A stretch of DNA of 59,808 bases from Micromonospora solifontis (GTDB lineage: Bacteria > Actinomycetota > Actinomycetes > Mycobacteriales > Micromonosporaceae), in NCBI RefSeq assembly GCF_003725545.1, contig NZ_RJLN01000034.1, positions 1-59,808 on the forward strand. Direction: 5' to 3'. Each line of letters begins with the position of its first letter. The stretch's first letter is position 1. The position numbers and the translations under genes are program-made. Under the pieces are notes generated by a model. It ran no database searches. It was not told the DNA's origin and saw nothing but the letters and a program-made list of their open reading frames with translations. Below, piece by piece: positions 59,808 to 59,808 of this stretch.

Positions 59808-59808
59808 G

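Overview
This is a very GC-rich actinobacterial chromosome segment, most consistent with Micromonosporaceae (Micromonospora-like). Actinobacterial markers are RbpA, the adjacent Lnt and polyprenol-phosphate-mannose synthase genes, an LCP cell-wall ligase, a CGNR zinc-finger protein, many GTG starts, and a repeated promoter layout (TAnnnT, 6-7 nt, start codon) typical of leaderless mRNAs. Genus-level placement is inference. I see no tRNA, rRNA, CRISPR array, insertion sequence or phage gene. Most genes are intact. Two are broken: a subtilase without its 5' end, and an LtrA-family gene with a frameshift.

Layout. 0-10 kb: small housekeeping and accessory genes (PPC/DUF296, MOSC, NYN-OST-HTH, an ECF sigma factor convergent with a zinc-finger membrane anti-sigma candidate, a lactone-oxidase-like flavoenzyme coupled to an orphan sensory-rhodopsin-transducer-like protein, FUSC, CaiB/BaiF, LCP, DksA/TraR). 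10-24.4 kb: a polysaccharide island with a GH18 chitinase, a ROK regulator, a GH30 hydrolase with a ricin-type lectin domain, a GH1 beta-glucosidase, a complete oligopeptide/oligosaccharide ABC importer and a LacI regulator with its own palindromic operator. The likely logic is extracellular attack on chitin and beta-linked glycans, import of the oligosaccharides, and intracellular hydrolysis by GH1. 24.5-37.3 kb: the truncated subtilase, an FkbM methyltransferase, YccF, a PLP decarboxylase, YdeI, an ABM monooxygenase, an M24 peptidase coupled to an acyl-CoA dehydrogenase, DUF433, AsnC, a CDP-glycerol glycerophosphotransferase-like protein and a histidine phosphatase.

37.3-46.1 kb: a CsbD protein, then a lysine-fermentation-type cluster. 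kamA (lysine 2,3-aminomutase) is divergent from kdd, an amidohydrolase, kamD, kamE, kal and a MutL-family reactivator-like ATPase, the last four with overlapping start and stop codons. Together they would take L-lysine to 3-keto-5-aminohexanoate and handle 3-aminobutyryl-CoA. The cleavage enzyme (Kce) joining these halves is not in the window, and an amidohydrolase sits in the middle. 46.1-46.5 kb is the only long gene-free stretch. It has a promoter, dense hairpins and a perfect-stem terminator, so it is a candidate structured RNA of about 290 nt.

46.5-59.8 kb: the frameshifted ltrA, a two-component system divergent from a MacB/FtsX-type ABC exporter, lnt (preceded by a tiny leaderless leader ORF) with the mannose synthase, FxsA, rbpA with a SigR/SigH-type promoter, a POT peptide transporter, a PNPOx-like protein, a LysE exporter, a metallophosphoesterase and a CGNR protein whose divergent promoter region holds an inverted repeat. 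Strong GC-rich hairpins sit at nearly every convergent gene end.
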